DNA of 64,000 nt, taken from positions 342,670 to 406,669 of the forward strand of contig JAANYP010001205.1 in the NCBI GenBank assembly GCA_020465985.1, in the 5' to 3' direction. Below are positions 1-10,851 of the stretch, one piece after another; the first letter of the stretch is position 1, and each line of letters starts with the position of its first letter. A program made the translations under genes and the position numbers. The notes under the pieces were generated by a model. That model was not told where the DNA came from, searched no databases, and saw only the letters and a program-made list of their open reading frames with translations. The DNA is from Centrapalus pauciflorus (taxonomy: Eukaryota > Streptophyta > Magnoliopsida > Asterales > Asteraceae).

Positions 1-21
1 AATAAATTTCGGGCTGTTACA
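1..21 (-). repeat. Gypsy-A1 3' LTR, first 21 bases only
   Basis: On the minus strand this begins TGTAACAGCCCG, identical to the start of the other A-family LTRs (27246 and 21652). The rest of this LTR lies outside the window, so the two LTRs of A1 cannot be compared for dating. Confidence 0.9.
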
Positions 22-36
22 ATCTTCCCCCGTTAA
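22..36 (-). other. polypurine tract of Gypsy-A1
   Basis: The minus-strand purine run AACGGGGGAAGAT directly abuts the 3' LTR start. It is the usual plus-strand DNA primer position and matches the tract of Gypsy-A2 at 27231-27245. Confidence 0.85.
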
Positions 37-59
37 ATTGATTCCGTCCTCGGAATCGA

Positions 60-2891
60 CTAAGACAGAAATAACTTCGGATACTTTTGCCTAATCTCGC
101 CTTCTCGCTCCCAAGTTTGCGCAGATCCCTTATGATATTTCCATTGCACTAACACCATTGGGATTTCCTTGCTTCGCAATTTCGAAACCTTATGATCGAT
201 TATACGCTCGGGCTCTTCTTCGTATCGCAACTGCTCGTCAATTTGTACGTCTTTCCAAGGAATTGCAGCTTCAGCGTCAATCAAACACTTTCGAAGATTA
301 CTAACGTGAAATACATCATGAATCCCAGACATTTCGGCAGGCAACTTCAATCTGTAGGCTTGCAGCCCCACATGCTCGAGAATTTCGAAAGGACCAACAA
401 ATCGAGGACTTAACTTCCCCCGTTTGCCGAACCTTACTATCCCTTTTCTTGGCGAAACCTTCAGCAACACTTTATCTCCAACTTCAAACGCAATTGGCTT
501 ACGTCTTCTATCGTGATACTTCTTTTGTCTATCCTGAGAGGTCTGAATTCGTTGTCGGATCAACTGTAGGTGGTCGTGAGCTTCTTGCAAAATAGCTGGT
601 CCAGAGATCGGGCGTTCACCAGTTTCCCTTCAACAGGTTGGAGTTCGGCATTGACGTCCGTACAAAAGCTGATATGGAGGCATACCAATAGTCGAGTGAT
701 AGCTATTGTTATAAGCAAATTCTACAAACGGAAGGTGAGTATCCCAACTTCCACCGAGATCAATCACACAGGCACGTAACATATCTTCCAAGGTCAAAAT
801 CGTTCTCTCACTTTGCCCGTCAGTTTCAGGATGATAGGCGGTGCTCATCTTAAGTTCGGTACCTAGTCCATTATGAAAAGCCTTCCAAAAACGAGAAGAA
901 AATCTGCTGTCACGGTCTGATACAATAGACAATGGAACACCATGTCTAGTCACGATTTCCTTCATGTACAATTCAGCTAACTTTTCGAGGCGTTCATCTT
1001 CACGTATGGGTAGGAAATGGGCTGACTTAGTGAGTCGATCCACTATTACCCATATAGAGTCATGATTCCGCTTAGTCCTGGGCAGCTTCGTCACAAAGTC
1101 CATGGTTATGTGGTCCCACTTCCATTCCGGGATTGGCAATGGTTGTAGTTCCCCATACGGCTTCTGATGTTCCGATTTGACTTGTAAACAAGTCATGCAA
1201 TTTTCTACATATTGTCCTACGTCCTTCTTCATTCCAGGCCACCAATATTCCGTCCTCAAGTCTTGATACATTTTAGTAGAACCAGGATGTACCGAAAATT
1301 TTGACATATGAGCCTCCGACAGAATTTGATCACGAATACCTCCTAATCTGGGAACCCATATTCTATTCATGAACCGCCTAAGACCACGATTATCAAGGGT
1401 CAGCTTGGTCACATAAGTAACCATACGTTCAGATTTCAAGTTCTCATCCTGAATGGTTTCGGTTTGAGCGGCAAAAATCGACTCAGGCAAAGCAGACTCC
1501 AAAACAACAGAAGTCAAAGCATAACATCGGGTATAATGGTCTTGTCCGGTTTTGCGGCTTAGGGCATCGGCTACAATGTTTGCTTTACCTGGATGGTAAA
1601 GGATCTCACAGTCATAGTCTTTAATCCATTCCATAGATCGCCTTTGTCGCATGTTCAGCTCTTTTTGGTCAAATATATACTTCAGACTCTTGTGATCCGT
1701 ATATAATTTACACCTGGTCCCGTACAGATAATGCCGCCAAATCTTCAATGCAAAAGTCACGGCTGCAAGCTCCGTCGGGTAATTCTTTTCATGCGTCTTT
1801 AGCTGCCTTGATGCGTAGGCAATTACTTTATCCCTTTGCATCAACACACAGCCTAATCCCATCTTAGAGGCATCACTATAAACTATAAAATCATCATTAC
1901 CCTCGGGTAAGGCCAAAATCGGTGCTTCAATTAGCTTACGCTTCAGGGTCTCAAAGGCTCGATCTTGTGATTCATTCCATTCAAACTTAACCTCCTTCTT
2001 CGTCAGACTGGTTAAAGGCACCGCAATCTTGGAGAAATCACGGATAAATCTTCGGTAATAGCCCGCTAAACCCAAGAAACTCCGAACTTCAGATACGTTT
2101 TTCGGCGCTTCCCACTTCTGAACCGTATCTACCTTCGATGGATCCACGGCTATTCCCTTACCCGAGACAGTATATCCTAAAAATTGTACCTGGTGTAACC
2201 AGAATTCACATTTGGAGAATTTTGCGTAGAGTCGCTCCTTTCGTAACAAGTCTAGCAATTCTCGCAAATGCATCGCATGGTCAGATTCAGACTTAGAGTA
2301 AATCAAGATGTCATCAATGAAAACTATCACTGATTTATCCAACATTGGTCTACATACCCTATTCATGAGGTCCATAAATGCGGCCGGGGCATTTGTGAGA
2401 CCGAACGGCATTACTAGGAATTCAAAATGGCCATATCGAGTACGAAATGCAGTCTTCGGTACGTCAGACTCAAATACCTTGAGTTGATGATATCCAGATC
2501 GAAGATCAATCTTCGAGAAGTAGCTAGCCCCTTGCAGTTGATCAAACAAGTCATCAATTCTAGGCAGAGGGTATCGGTTCTTAATAGTTACTTTATTTAG
2601 CTCCCGATAATCGATACACATGCGAAAGGTTCCATCCTTCTTCTTAACAAAAAGAACCGGAGCACCCCAAGGAGAAGTACTCGGACGAATAAACCCTTTT
2701 TCCAATAATTCCTGCAACTGACTCATCATTTCCTTCATTTCATTCGGAGCAAGACGGTAAGGAGCTTTTGCGATAGGAGCAGCACCCGGTACAAGGTCAA
2801 TGTGAAATTCAATTTGACGATCTGGTGGCAATCCAGAGATGTCATCCGGGAATACATCAGGGAAATCTCGAACTACAGGTACATCAGACAC
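60..2891 (-). pseudogene. pol: Gypsy-A1 pol: reverse transcriptase, RNase H, integrase, chromodomain-like tail, one internal stop
   Basis: The same frame runs for 944 codons with one internal TGA (630-632). Reverse transcriptase covers roughly residues 45-240 with the catalytic FIDD at 191-194. RNase H follows with D340, E374, D399 and D442. Integrase has the HHCC zinc motif (H528, H535, C565, C568) and the catalytic triad D598, D659, E695. After the stop the frame continues (60-590) through the integrase C-terminus to a chromodomain-like tail ending EREGEIRQKYPKLF. Gypsy-A2 has TGG at the same codon (26635-26637), so the stop is one G-to-A change. Upstream another TGA (2955-2957), also in place of a tryptophan, separates pol from the protease remnant. 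All catalytic residues are present, so before these stops the polypeptide was probably functional. Confidence 0.92.
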
Positions 2892-3300
2892 GGTCTTTTT
2901 AACTTCTTTAGCATCTACGGCATATGCTAAATAGGCGGAACAACCTTTGGTTAGTCACTTTCGGGCTTTCATTACAGAAATGAGACCTAATTCTCGAGTC
3001 TTTCTATCTTCATAAACATAACGTTCACTTCCTTCGGGGTTCTAATTCTAATTATCCTTTTGGCACAAAGGATTTCAGCATTGTTCGTCATGAGCCTGTC
3101 CATTCCTATAATAACATCGAATTCTCTAATCCACATCGGTATCAGGTCAAGGTCTGAGGAGAGGTTATCAATCACTAGCTTACAGGAACGAAAGATTCTA
3201 TTTACAGTCACAAAACTCGAGCTCGCAGTTTCTATATCTATCGGTACAGGTAGCATTATTGGGGCAAAATCAAAAAGTTTAGCAAACTTTTCAGACACAT
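2892..3300 (-). pseudogene. Gypsy-A1 protease remnant without active site
   Basis: The minus-strand frame at 2987-3298 reads SEKFAKLFDFAPIMLPVPI and, further on, REFDVIIGMDRL, the C-terminal half of a retropepsin-like protease in plant gypsy elements. The expected D-S/T-G catalytic loop should sit just upstream, between the end of gag (NSMPT) and this segment, but it is missing and the reading frame changes there. Gypsy-A2 has exactly the same lesion, so it was inherited and did not arise in this copy. An aspartic protease acts as a dimer using that loop, so this product could not cleave its polyprotein. Confidence 0.8.
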
Positions 3301-4395
3301 ATGACAGATTAGAGTAGGCATTGAGTTAACAAGAAATGTACCCATGATGATATCAGCAGTCTCTTTTGCCTCATCGGCTGTCTTCTGGAAAGATCTTGGT
3401 TGATTCCTCGGAGCAGAAGAACCCTTAACTGATTGCCTGGGTGAAGATGCAGGCGGAGGAACAAATCGAGGTCGGGTACAGTCTCTAGCATGGTGCCCCA
3501 ACGTAATACAGTTTCGGCAAGCCTTACTGCGCTTGGGACATTCCGATCGGTCGTGACCATTCTGACTATAGCAGTAGCACCTTACGAACACAGGATCACA
3601 TTTTCCTTCATGAATCTGCTTGCAGCGAGGACAGGCAGACCTTGGCGTAGCGGTCACAGCATAAGATTTAGCCTTCTTAAAAGACTGCTTATCTCCTTGC
3701 CTTAAACTTTCACTCTTCTTTTCCGTTTTCTCAGATTTTTCTTTCTTGCTAGACTTGGCAATAAAAAGACTCGCTCGCTCCGGATAGATTTCAAGTTCCC
3801 CTACCTTAGCAACTTCAACTACTTCTATATCATTTCTCGGTCTGCCAGAATTCACAAACTTCCGAATTTCTCTATCCAGTCCATCCACAAAAAGATCCCT
3901 TCGCCGTTCATCAGAGGGCTCATGCCTAAGTTTCCTTTTTCGATCCTTCTTGGGCTTTGCTAACATCTCTTCCCTATACTTCAATTCTAACTCCTGTAAC
4001 TTAAGTTCTCGCAACCTAAGTTCTTCTTCACGGTGCTTAAAGTCAATTTCACGCTGGATTTCTTCGTCAGTTTGCACAACCGCTTTACCCTTAGTAAGCA
4101 AGTCCTTAATTTCCTTAAATCGGTCCTCAACCGACATATCAGTCTGCAGTCGATTCCTATCCATCATAAGCTGCATTTGCCTACGATTCTCCTCATTCAA
4201 CTTATGAACGAGATCAATCAATTGAGCCTGCTGGGGAGGCACAGGCGTAGCAGTACTGCTTGAGTCATTAGCAGTATTTTCAGGGTCAGTGCCTAAGTCC
4301 TCTACATGAACAGATTCTTTGTGTTGATCAGCTGCAGCATCAGCAGCTTTACCAACAGTCGAGGTACCAGCAACATTTGGATTCTTATCAGCCAT
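3256..4395 (-). CDS. gag: Gypsy-A1 gag with most of the capsid domain missing
   Basis: This 379-residue frame starts MADKNPNVAG. It has an acidic N-terminus, a charged coiled-coil stretch (about 60-150), a basic KPKKDRKRK patch, then only the last part of the capsid fold (SDERRRDLF...GLDREIRKF, 161-180), followed by three zinc motifs: C255-C258-H262-C266, the C273 knuckle and C293-C296-H301-C306. The middle knuckle is damaged: position 276 is Tyr where Gypsy-A2 keeps Cys, a TGT-to-TAT change. Compared with the complete gag of Gypsy-D (62125-63303), about 130 residues of capsid are absent before residue 160. Gag normally assembles the particle and packages RNA, so this product is probably assembly-defective. 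Confidence 0.85.
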   Translation of the reverse strand: MADKNPNVAGTSTVGKAADAAADQHKESVHVEDLGTDPENTANDSSSTATPVPPQQAQLIDLVHKLNEENRRQMQLMMDRNRLQTDMSVEDRFKEIKDLLTKGKAVVQTDEEIQREIDFKHREEELRLRELKLQELELKYREEMLAKPKKDRKRKLRHEPSDERRRDLFVDGLDREIRKFVNSGRPRNDIEVVEVAKVGELEIYPERASLFIAKSSKKEKSEKTEKKSESLRQGDKQSFKKAKSYAVTATPRSACPRCKQIHEGKCDPVFVRCYCYSQNGHDRSECPKRSKACRNCITLGHHARDCTRPRFVPPPASSPRQSVKGSSAPRNQPRSFQKTADEAKETADIIMGTFLVNSMPTLICHMCLKSLLNFLILPQ

Positions 4396-4725
4396 TGGCT
4401 GAAAATATAAAGGAAATAACTAATATTTTCTGATTCAATTAAGCACAATTCGAGTCATAATACCTACGTCAGATAATCACATCAAAATTCATAGATATGA
4501 AGGCAGTCAGTCAGGCTGGCACAAAGTCAAGTCAGTATCAAGCAGTCAATCCTTCCCCCATCCTATCAGTCATCATTTGCCTATCTTAGGTCAAGTTGTG
4601 TGGGTAGTCCTTTACTAATTAGGTTACCCTAGGCCTCGGTGACTTGTTCGGGAATTCAAAGTCACATAGTCCATACCATACCAGTAGTTTAAGTATCGGG
4701 TGGCCAATCCGATGATTAAACTGCC

Positions 4726-4737
4726 GCTCTGATACCA
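4726..4737 (-). other. primer binding site of Gypsy-A1
   Basis: Minus-strand TGGTATCAGAGC, complementary to the 3' end of plant initiator methionine tRNA, four bases inside the LTR end. Confidence 0.9.
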
Positions 4738-5061
4738 ACTTTGTAACATCCAAGTTACCACAAACAGTACACGTCATAAAATTTCATTTCATTAAGTAAT
4801 AAATATTACTAATTGTTTGATACCACAGGTCCATCAGCCTGAATACTTAATTACAACAATAAGTTAAAGATCAAATGGTGGTCTAAACTAGCTTCTAAAT
4901 CTTCAATCAGAGTGCGAAAGACTGAACAAGCTACCCGAGACCGCATCATCTTTTCAAAATAGGCGTCAACAAAAGTCCAAAAGTCTGCTATTCATCGATT
5001 GTCCAGATTCACTTAGCCTGGGACGAACTACCTGCTATGGTCTAGCCCTTATCAGCTTTTC

Positions 5062-6596
5062 CTGAAAAAGAGTTGTCATGACAGAGTAAGCTAACATTGC
5101 TTAGTGAGTTAACAGAGTACCATTAGTTACCATACATAAATAATCATACTATTAGCTCATGTCAGTAAGTCAACACGTCAGAGACGGCAAAAGGTTGGGA
5201 GGCAACCCAGTCAATATTCCCATGTGTAAGGACGAAGCCCTACGGGAAGTGTACGGAAACAAGTCAAATAGGAAAGGAATCTGCAGAATTCCCTCCTGTG
5301 AATGGAGATCTCACATTCGGTCCTGTCGGATAATGCAGTATGCAGCGGCAAATATATGAACAGTCAAGTAAGCAGTAAGCATGATAAGTGTTTACATAAA
5401 ATGTAAAAATGAACATGCAATCAAGGCAATTCAAGTGTCAAGCTTCAGAAATGTCAAAATACATTTCTATGATACAATATAGTATTAAAGAAACATGCAG
5501 CATGAATCGGAAGTTTCCATACAGTCAATGACATTCACCAATAAGTATCGAAACATATGCAAGTAATCAATGAAATATGTCACTCACAGTAGTCCTTAGT
5601 CAGATAGTGCTTAACGAATTAAGCTGTTCAATTTACTCTGTCAAATCGGCGGGTTCCTGCAGTTCAGTTTCAAGTCTGACATATTAATGTCGAGATTGTA
5701 ACATGACCTATATAATCCTCAATTATATGATCAGGTTATTGTCATTTCATTAAGCCGAGTCTGGGGTAGTTCCTAACGTCCCAAAGTGAGTCTATTCTTA
5801 TCAGATTAATATGATCCATATAATTACAGATATATGGCCTTGAAACAAAGCCGATCGCATTATTAGCAAGGTGAATCATGACATACGATTTTTAAGAGTT
5901 CATACAAGGTCTGATAATTTAGCTATGCATAAAATAGTTATGCACTTGAAACTTGTGAATTTTATCATAATCAAACGATACTTTCAATTACATAAGGTTA
6001 TTTAATAACTTAATCTGATTTAGGAATAAATCTTAGGCTTGGAACAAAATCAGATTCGAACAGCATCAGTTTTAGACAGATTCGAAATTTAGGCAACAGA
6101 TTCGAATAAGTATAGATTCGAATGGCTTAGATTCGAATGAGCATAATTCGAGTTTAGGATATTAGATTCGAAACACACACATATTAGATTCTAGGGGATA
6201 GATTCGAAATCAACAGATTCTAAACTAGGGAAGATAGATTCGAAGTCAACAGGTTCGAATCTAGCTAATCAGATTCGAGAACAACAATTTCGAGTCTAGG
6301 GGAATCAGATTCGAAATCAACACCTTCGAATCTATTCATGAATTTCTCGAATTTGTTCTTCTTGTTCATCGTTTTTTTCCAGGTTTTATCAACTTAAACA
6401 TGAACATAAATGAGGGAGAAATAGTTACTAACCTTCATCCAAGCTATATCTTTCGACTATAGGTGATTTCCAAGCCAAAACAGGTCCTAAACGTGAGTAA
6501 ATCAGCTTCGAATGAAGAGGATTTGAGCAATTTCGAGTTTGCTCTTTCAAAACCGAACCAAAAGGAAGAAAAGGGGTCGATCTTACCTTAAATCAG
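5062..6596 (-). other. putative intron inside Gypsy-A1 LTR
   Basis: Minus-strand donor AAG|GTAAGA at 6596 and acceptor TTTTTCAG|GAAAAG at 5062 occupy the same places as in the Gypsy-A2 and Gypsy-D LTRs. Splicing is inferred from consensus and conservation only. Confidence 0.35.
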
Positions 6597-6776
6597 GACG
6601 AAATCAAACATGCAATGATAGATTCTTGTAGAGCTCGACGATCTCTATCCGTTGACGTATAAATCACGAGAATCCGATGAACCGATTAGGAGAAAAGCTA
6701 TAGAGAAGGTGAGGTTGTAGAGAGAGAGAGAGAGAGTTTCAATTTGCTAAACCATGAAAATGAGGAGGAGATGCTC

Positions 6777-6784
6777 TATTTATA
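6777..6784 (-). promoter_or_regulatory. TATA box of Gypsy-A1 5' LTR
   Basis: Minus-strand TATAAATA followed downstream by a CT-rich run, the same arrangement as in the Gypsy-A2 LTRs. It would drive genomic RNA into gag. Confidence 0.7.
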
Positions 6785-7164
6785 GAAAAAAGAGAGAAAA
6801 TCAGATTTTCTACAGAATATCTGGAATTGACCAACTTTTATTCCCGTCAATCTGATTTGCATTTCAGATGTAAATAATAGCAAAGGAGTTCTAGATTTGC
6901 TATAATTGTCTTTTAGTCATATTTTTATTCATTTTAGTCCGTTTCATCATTTTCAGTCTTTAATTTGTCATTTAGCTGAATTTTAATTATTAACTTTATT
7001 TCAGCTAATTTTGGGCAACTTTCATAATTAATTATAACTTAATATAATTAACTATTTAAAATTCTTGTTTTCGGTTAATTACTAATAATTGGACAAAATT
7101 GCTTAATTATCCATAGTCTGATGTTGTAATTTATATTTAATAAATTACGGGCTGTTACAGTTGA

Positions 7165-7390
7165 CAACGAGACGGCAGAAGCAGTGATGGAGGACAATGT
7201 GATTTTGAAGGTATACGATCCTCTATATATGATCAACCTATCCAAGGATGACCTGCAAAAGCTTCATGATCAGCCAATTTTCTTCCATGAAGGCTGGAGA
7301 TCTGAAGGCAGGAAGTTCCAAAAGGTAGTCAGAGTTTGTATAGATCAGGGATTGTATGCGCGTAGTAGTCTATATAGCTCTAGTACATAG
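7165..7390 (+). pseudogene. Copia-2a accessory ORF, C-terminal end
   Basis: The open frame is cut upstream by the Gypsy-A1 insertion at 7159/7160. It reads through VILKVYDPLYMINL and ends at 7390, 27 bases before the polypurine tract when the solo LTR is removed. Its place, last in the element, and the LYMINL segment resemble the C-terminal LYKVDL stretch of the Copia-1 accessory ORF (about 41610-41640). I take it as the tail of the same post-pol protein class; the match is short and should be treated as suggestive. Start codon and N-terminus lie left of the window. Confidence 0.5.
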
Positions 7391-7411
7391 ACAACATATA
7401 TAGTTAGAAGC

Positions 7412-8438
7412 TATCGTGTAACAACCCAACTTTTAGCCCAATTAATTATCTGATCATCGAACCAATAATGTAATTTTATTACATTATTTGAGTTATAATT
7501 TAATTAAGTTTTAAAATATTTAATTTAAATTATATAAATAATTAAATTATGAATTAATAAATTATTAAAGATATTTAAATAAGAAAGATATATAAGATAC
7601 GAAAGTAATAATGGGTTAAGTAGCAAACATAACTAGTTGAAGTATATAAACGGAATTTAAGAACATAAAATCAGATTTTTACTCTCTCTCTACTCTCTCT
7701 CTAGATTTCTCTCTCAACTCTCTCTCAACTCTCTCTCTAAGATTTCTTCCAAACCGACCGTCCGATTATCAAGATTTATAAGTTACCGGAAAGATCTCAA
7801 AGCATACAACAACAATCTACTATTATATGCATGATTTCGTACGAGTTTAAGGAAAGAATTTACGTTTAAGTTTTTATTTTTTTCGATTTTGAAGATATAA
7901 TCTCGAATTTAGCATTTTGCATGAGTTTAAAGCTAAACTAACTTGAGATTTAACTAGAATAAGTATAATATAAGTGAACCTAGGAGTAATATTTAACATA
8001 TTTTGTGATTTTAGGCCTAAAACGCATGTTTTAAAGATATAAATGATGAACAAATTCGAGATGCCAAGAACACACTCGAATATAGCTAAAATTGAACCAT
8101 GAAATTCGATTTTATCCATGAAATTTGAATGAGTTTCGAATTTAGACACTAAACTCGATTGGGATTTCGAATTTGGTCCCAAGTTTGACTATAGGTTTGA
8201 ATTTAGGGAGATTGTTCGAGTTTATATATAGATTCGAGACATAGATTCGAATTGAACCCTCATTCGAATTTGATACCTTGAAATAGTCCACATGCTTCGA
8301 GTTTAACTTTAAATTCATTAGGAAATTCGATTTTAGCTTCCTTATTCGACTTTAATACCTATGTTCGAATTTAACATATGTACAACACATAAAATGACAA
8401 AACAATTAGCTTAATGATTAATTGTATATATATATATG

Positions 8439-8524
<86 letters not shown>

Positions 8525-9802
8525 TGAACTTTAGAGAATATAATGAACAAAGAATACAAATGAAAGAATGAGATTGATGATCATATGATCAAGTTATGAG
8601 ATATTGAGATTAAAAGACCAACGAAAGAACCTTGAGCATTATTAAACGAATGAATACTGAATATAATACTCAGATGATTCAAAGACAAATAAATATCAGA
8701 ATTGATATTATTAACAGATTGAGCAACAAGCAAAATGGCGAGCATCTGAAAGTCTGACATAAGTCAGATTGTGGTTCTAATCCACTACAGATTGTGAGCA
8801 ACAGAGCCAGATCCAGAAAGTGCATAATAACAAGTAACTGTGAGTTGTAGATTTCACTTTAACTGCATATTATGTGAATTGAGACCTTTGTTGCATGATC
8901 CTGATTTTATTCACATTCTGATCTTGAGCTTATTGATATATATATTATCATAGTATATTTACTATGATTTGTTGAGCTGAGTATTTCTTCTTCTAGATTC
9001 GATTCTTTGACGAGTCAATTGATGTTAAGCTTAACACCATCACTATTGCTTAGTGTTGGGTTAATGTTAGGCTTATGATGTGCTGATTTACGAGATGAAA
9101 GCACAGAGGGTAGCTAGAGCTGAGCATTCCGATGATATCCATATAGAGCAATTACTGGTAGCTAGCCCAGTACGTGGCTGATCCCCACTAATGATGCGTG
9201 TGTATGGAGTTATCACCATCCGAGCATTCCTTATGAATTTGTCTAAAAGTCTCAAGAGCAACAACAGTTTTATAACTGGGAGCTGAGCTAAGTCGCGCAT
9301 CAAAAGAGCATTAATTGGCCAATGTCCCTACAAGATTGAGCTGTGCATGAGCCTAGTGCAGTGCATAAGCAATAGAGCTGAGCCGTGCATGAGCCGAGTG
9401 CAGTGCATGTGCTTCCGCGTGCATAATTGCATGTTAAATGTGAAATTCTACATTCTCACTAAGTAAATAAGCTTACCTCGTTGTTGCATTATTTTTCATG
9501 TAAAGGCAAAGGATTGGCTGGACCTAGTACATAGGTCAGGACTTTGAAAGAGCTTGAAGTGCATTAGAACCTGTTCCAATACCTTGGTACTTGATTAAAG
9601 ATAGAGCTTTGGGGTTTGGGCTAGTTTGCATATGTGCTTTGATGAAATAGTCTAGAAGTTTGTACCTTATACTTAGTTTTTGTCTCTGTTTGTAATTAAC
9701 TGTATTCCACACTGTTAATTTTATCTTAGTTTCATGATTGATATTGCGTTGCTACTGGTCCTAGACTTAAGACCTTTGAGAAATTTTGGGTCTCACATAT
9801 CG
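7412..9802 (+). repeat. Gypsy-C solo LTR (7417-9797) with TATCG target duplication
   Basis: A 2381-bp sequence beginning TGTAACAACCC and ending GGTCTCACA is flanked by TATCG at 7412-7416 and 9798-9802. There is no internal region, primer site or polypurine tract, so it is a solo LTR left by recombination between the two LTRs of a former element. It has the chromovirus LTR layout: CT-rich run 7680-7735, leader module about 7745-7850, a block of TTCGAA/TTCGAG words (8050-8370), and a TA microsatellite. It sits inside Copia-2a, 13 bases upstream of that element's 3' LTR. Confidence 0.9.
8425..8521. repeat. (TA)n microsatellite in the solo LTR
   Basis: Almost pure TA dinucleotides with one short interruption (GATAA near 8438-8442). 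Open frames across it are repeat artefacts. Confidence 0.97.
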
Positions 9803-10337
9803 TCAAGGGGGAGTCTGTTAGTGCATCCTGTGTGACGATAGCAGTCAATTTATATGTTAATGCATATTAATACATGTTTGATAATATATGTTTGATATTG
9901 ATTGTATGTATGTTTGAACTTGGTGTAATTAATATGTTACAATAAGTTCAAACATAAGTTCAAACATAAGTTCAAATCTCATGGTTCGAATTTATGGAGG
10001 AGAAGATCGAAAGGCCTTGAGCTTATTCGAACTTGTCCTAGGCAAATTCGAACCTGGTGGTTATATTTAAGGGTTAATTCGTTTTAATTAACAACATTTG
10101 CAGAGTTTTAGCAGAGCTTTTGGAATTTGGTTTAGTGGCGAGGCGATCTCGAACTTGCGAGGTATTTGAGAGTTCGTTCTTGGAGAGAATCACGTGTTGG
10201 GGCGTTCTAGTGTTCGTCTATCACAGTGTGTGTCTCCGTGTTTCGTGTGCGTGGTCTATCCGTGAAGCCACTAACGAGGATTCCACACTCGTTGGACGGT
10301 GTCGTCAAGATAGGATCCGTAGGAAGGCGACCTTACA
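9803..10337 (+). repeat. Copia-2a polypurine tract and 3' LTR (LTR 9816-10337)
   Basis: TCAAGGGGGAGTC (9803-9815) is followed by TGTTAGTGCATCC and the sequence ends GCGACCTTACA. It is the plus-strand relative of the Copia-2b 5' LTR (55174-55754, minus), sharing the ends, a stretch with repeated AAGTTCAAACATAAG units near 9945-9980, TTCGAA words and the GGATTCC...GGACGGTGTCGTCAAGA region near the 3' end. A weak TATA-like TTATATTTAA lies at 10061. The next bases, ATAAT, may be its target duplication; the partner copy is outside the window. Confidence 0.85.
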
Positions 10338-10851
10338 ATAATATATATCTTAATAATTATCTTTGTTATTTAAACCTTATATAATTATCTCTATAATTAT
10401 ATACCCTTTAAATAATATTAATCCTTTATACATTATCTAATAATATATAAATGACTAGATAATTATTTATAATTATCTCTTATTAATCTGTTTATAATTA
10501 ACCATCCAATTATCTAATAATAGATGATAATACTAATTCATATAAAAGCATCTTTTATTTAATATCCAATACTAAATAAAAGACTAGATATTTATTTAAT
10601 TATCATCCAATGTCAATTAAATCAATACAATATCTAATATTGCACTTTTAGTCCCCGTACATTGAGATGTAATTAGTCACATATTAATTTAATCTAAATG
10701 ATCATTTCGTGTCATAAACAATATCCAATATCATTTATTCAATAGTTTAATTGCATATGCTCACTTGTGCTCATCGGTGTGACCCTCAAGTGTTTTATGA
10801 AATCAGCCATGATGCAGTAGTAATGTCATCGTTACACACCATACACTAACA
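10338..10851 (-). repeat. Copia-3 3' LTR remnant
   Basis: On the minus strand it starts TGTTAGTGTATGG just after the purine tract ACAAGTGGGAGTA and continues as very AT-rich DNA with repeated ATAATTATCTA words. The distal end meets the end of the Copia-2a LTR, so the outer boundary is uncertain. No coding sequence is visible. Confidence 0.6.

Larger units (their letters stand above)
1..7159 (-). mobile_element. Gypsy-A1, Ty3/gypsy chromovirus, nearly full length, 3' LTR cut by window edge
   Basis: Read on the minus strand the order is 5' LTR (7159-4742), primer site, gag, protease remnant, reverse transcriptase, RNase H, integrase, chromodomain-like tail, polypurine tract and the first 21 bases of the 3' LTR. 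This order and the chromodomain-like tail are those of plant chromoviruses; Tekay/Del is the likeliest lineage, but that is a judgement from memory of family sequences. The element lies inside the 3' part of Copia-2a. The bases just outside its 5' LTR are GTTGA (7160-7164); the matching TSD copy would lie left of the window. It is inactive: two premature stops in pol, a lost zinc-knuckle cysteine, and a capsid and protease deletion shared with Gypsy-A2. Confidence 0.93.
4742..7159 (-). repeat. Gypsy-A1 5' LTR (2418 bp)
   Basis: On the minus strand it begins TGTAACAGCCC and ends GGATGTTACA. It aligns along its length with the Gypsy-A2 LTRs (2239 and 2270 bp). The extra length is mainly in a block at 6050-6360 crowded with AGATTCGAA-type words, which is shorter in A2. 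A GA run at 6720-6738, the TATA box at 6777-6784 and the leader module at about 6590-6700 follow the A-family layout. No gene is visible inside; a 66-codon frame at 5159-5359 is repeated in the A2 LTRs only because the LTRs are copies. Confidence 0.93.

Noticed and set aside
4033..4263. Antisense frames over gag and pol of the A family (for example 4033-4263, 24369-24599, 26698-27075)
   Set aside because: Shadows of the real genes; their residues follow from codon usage on the sense strand.
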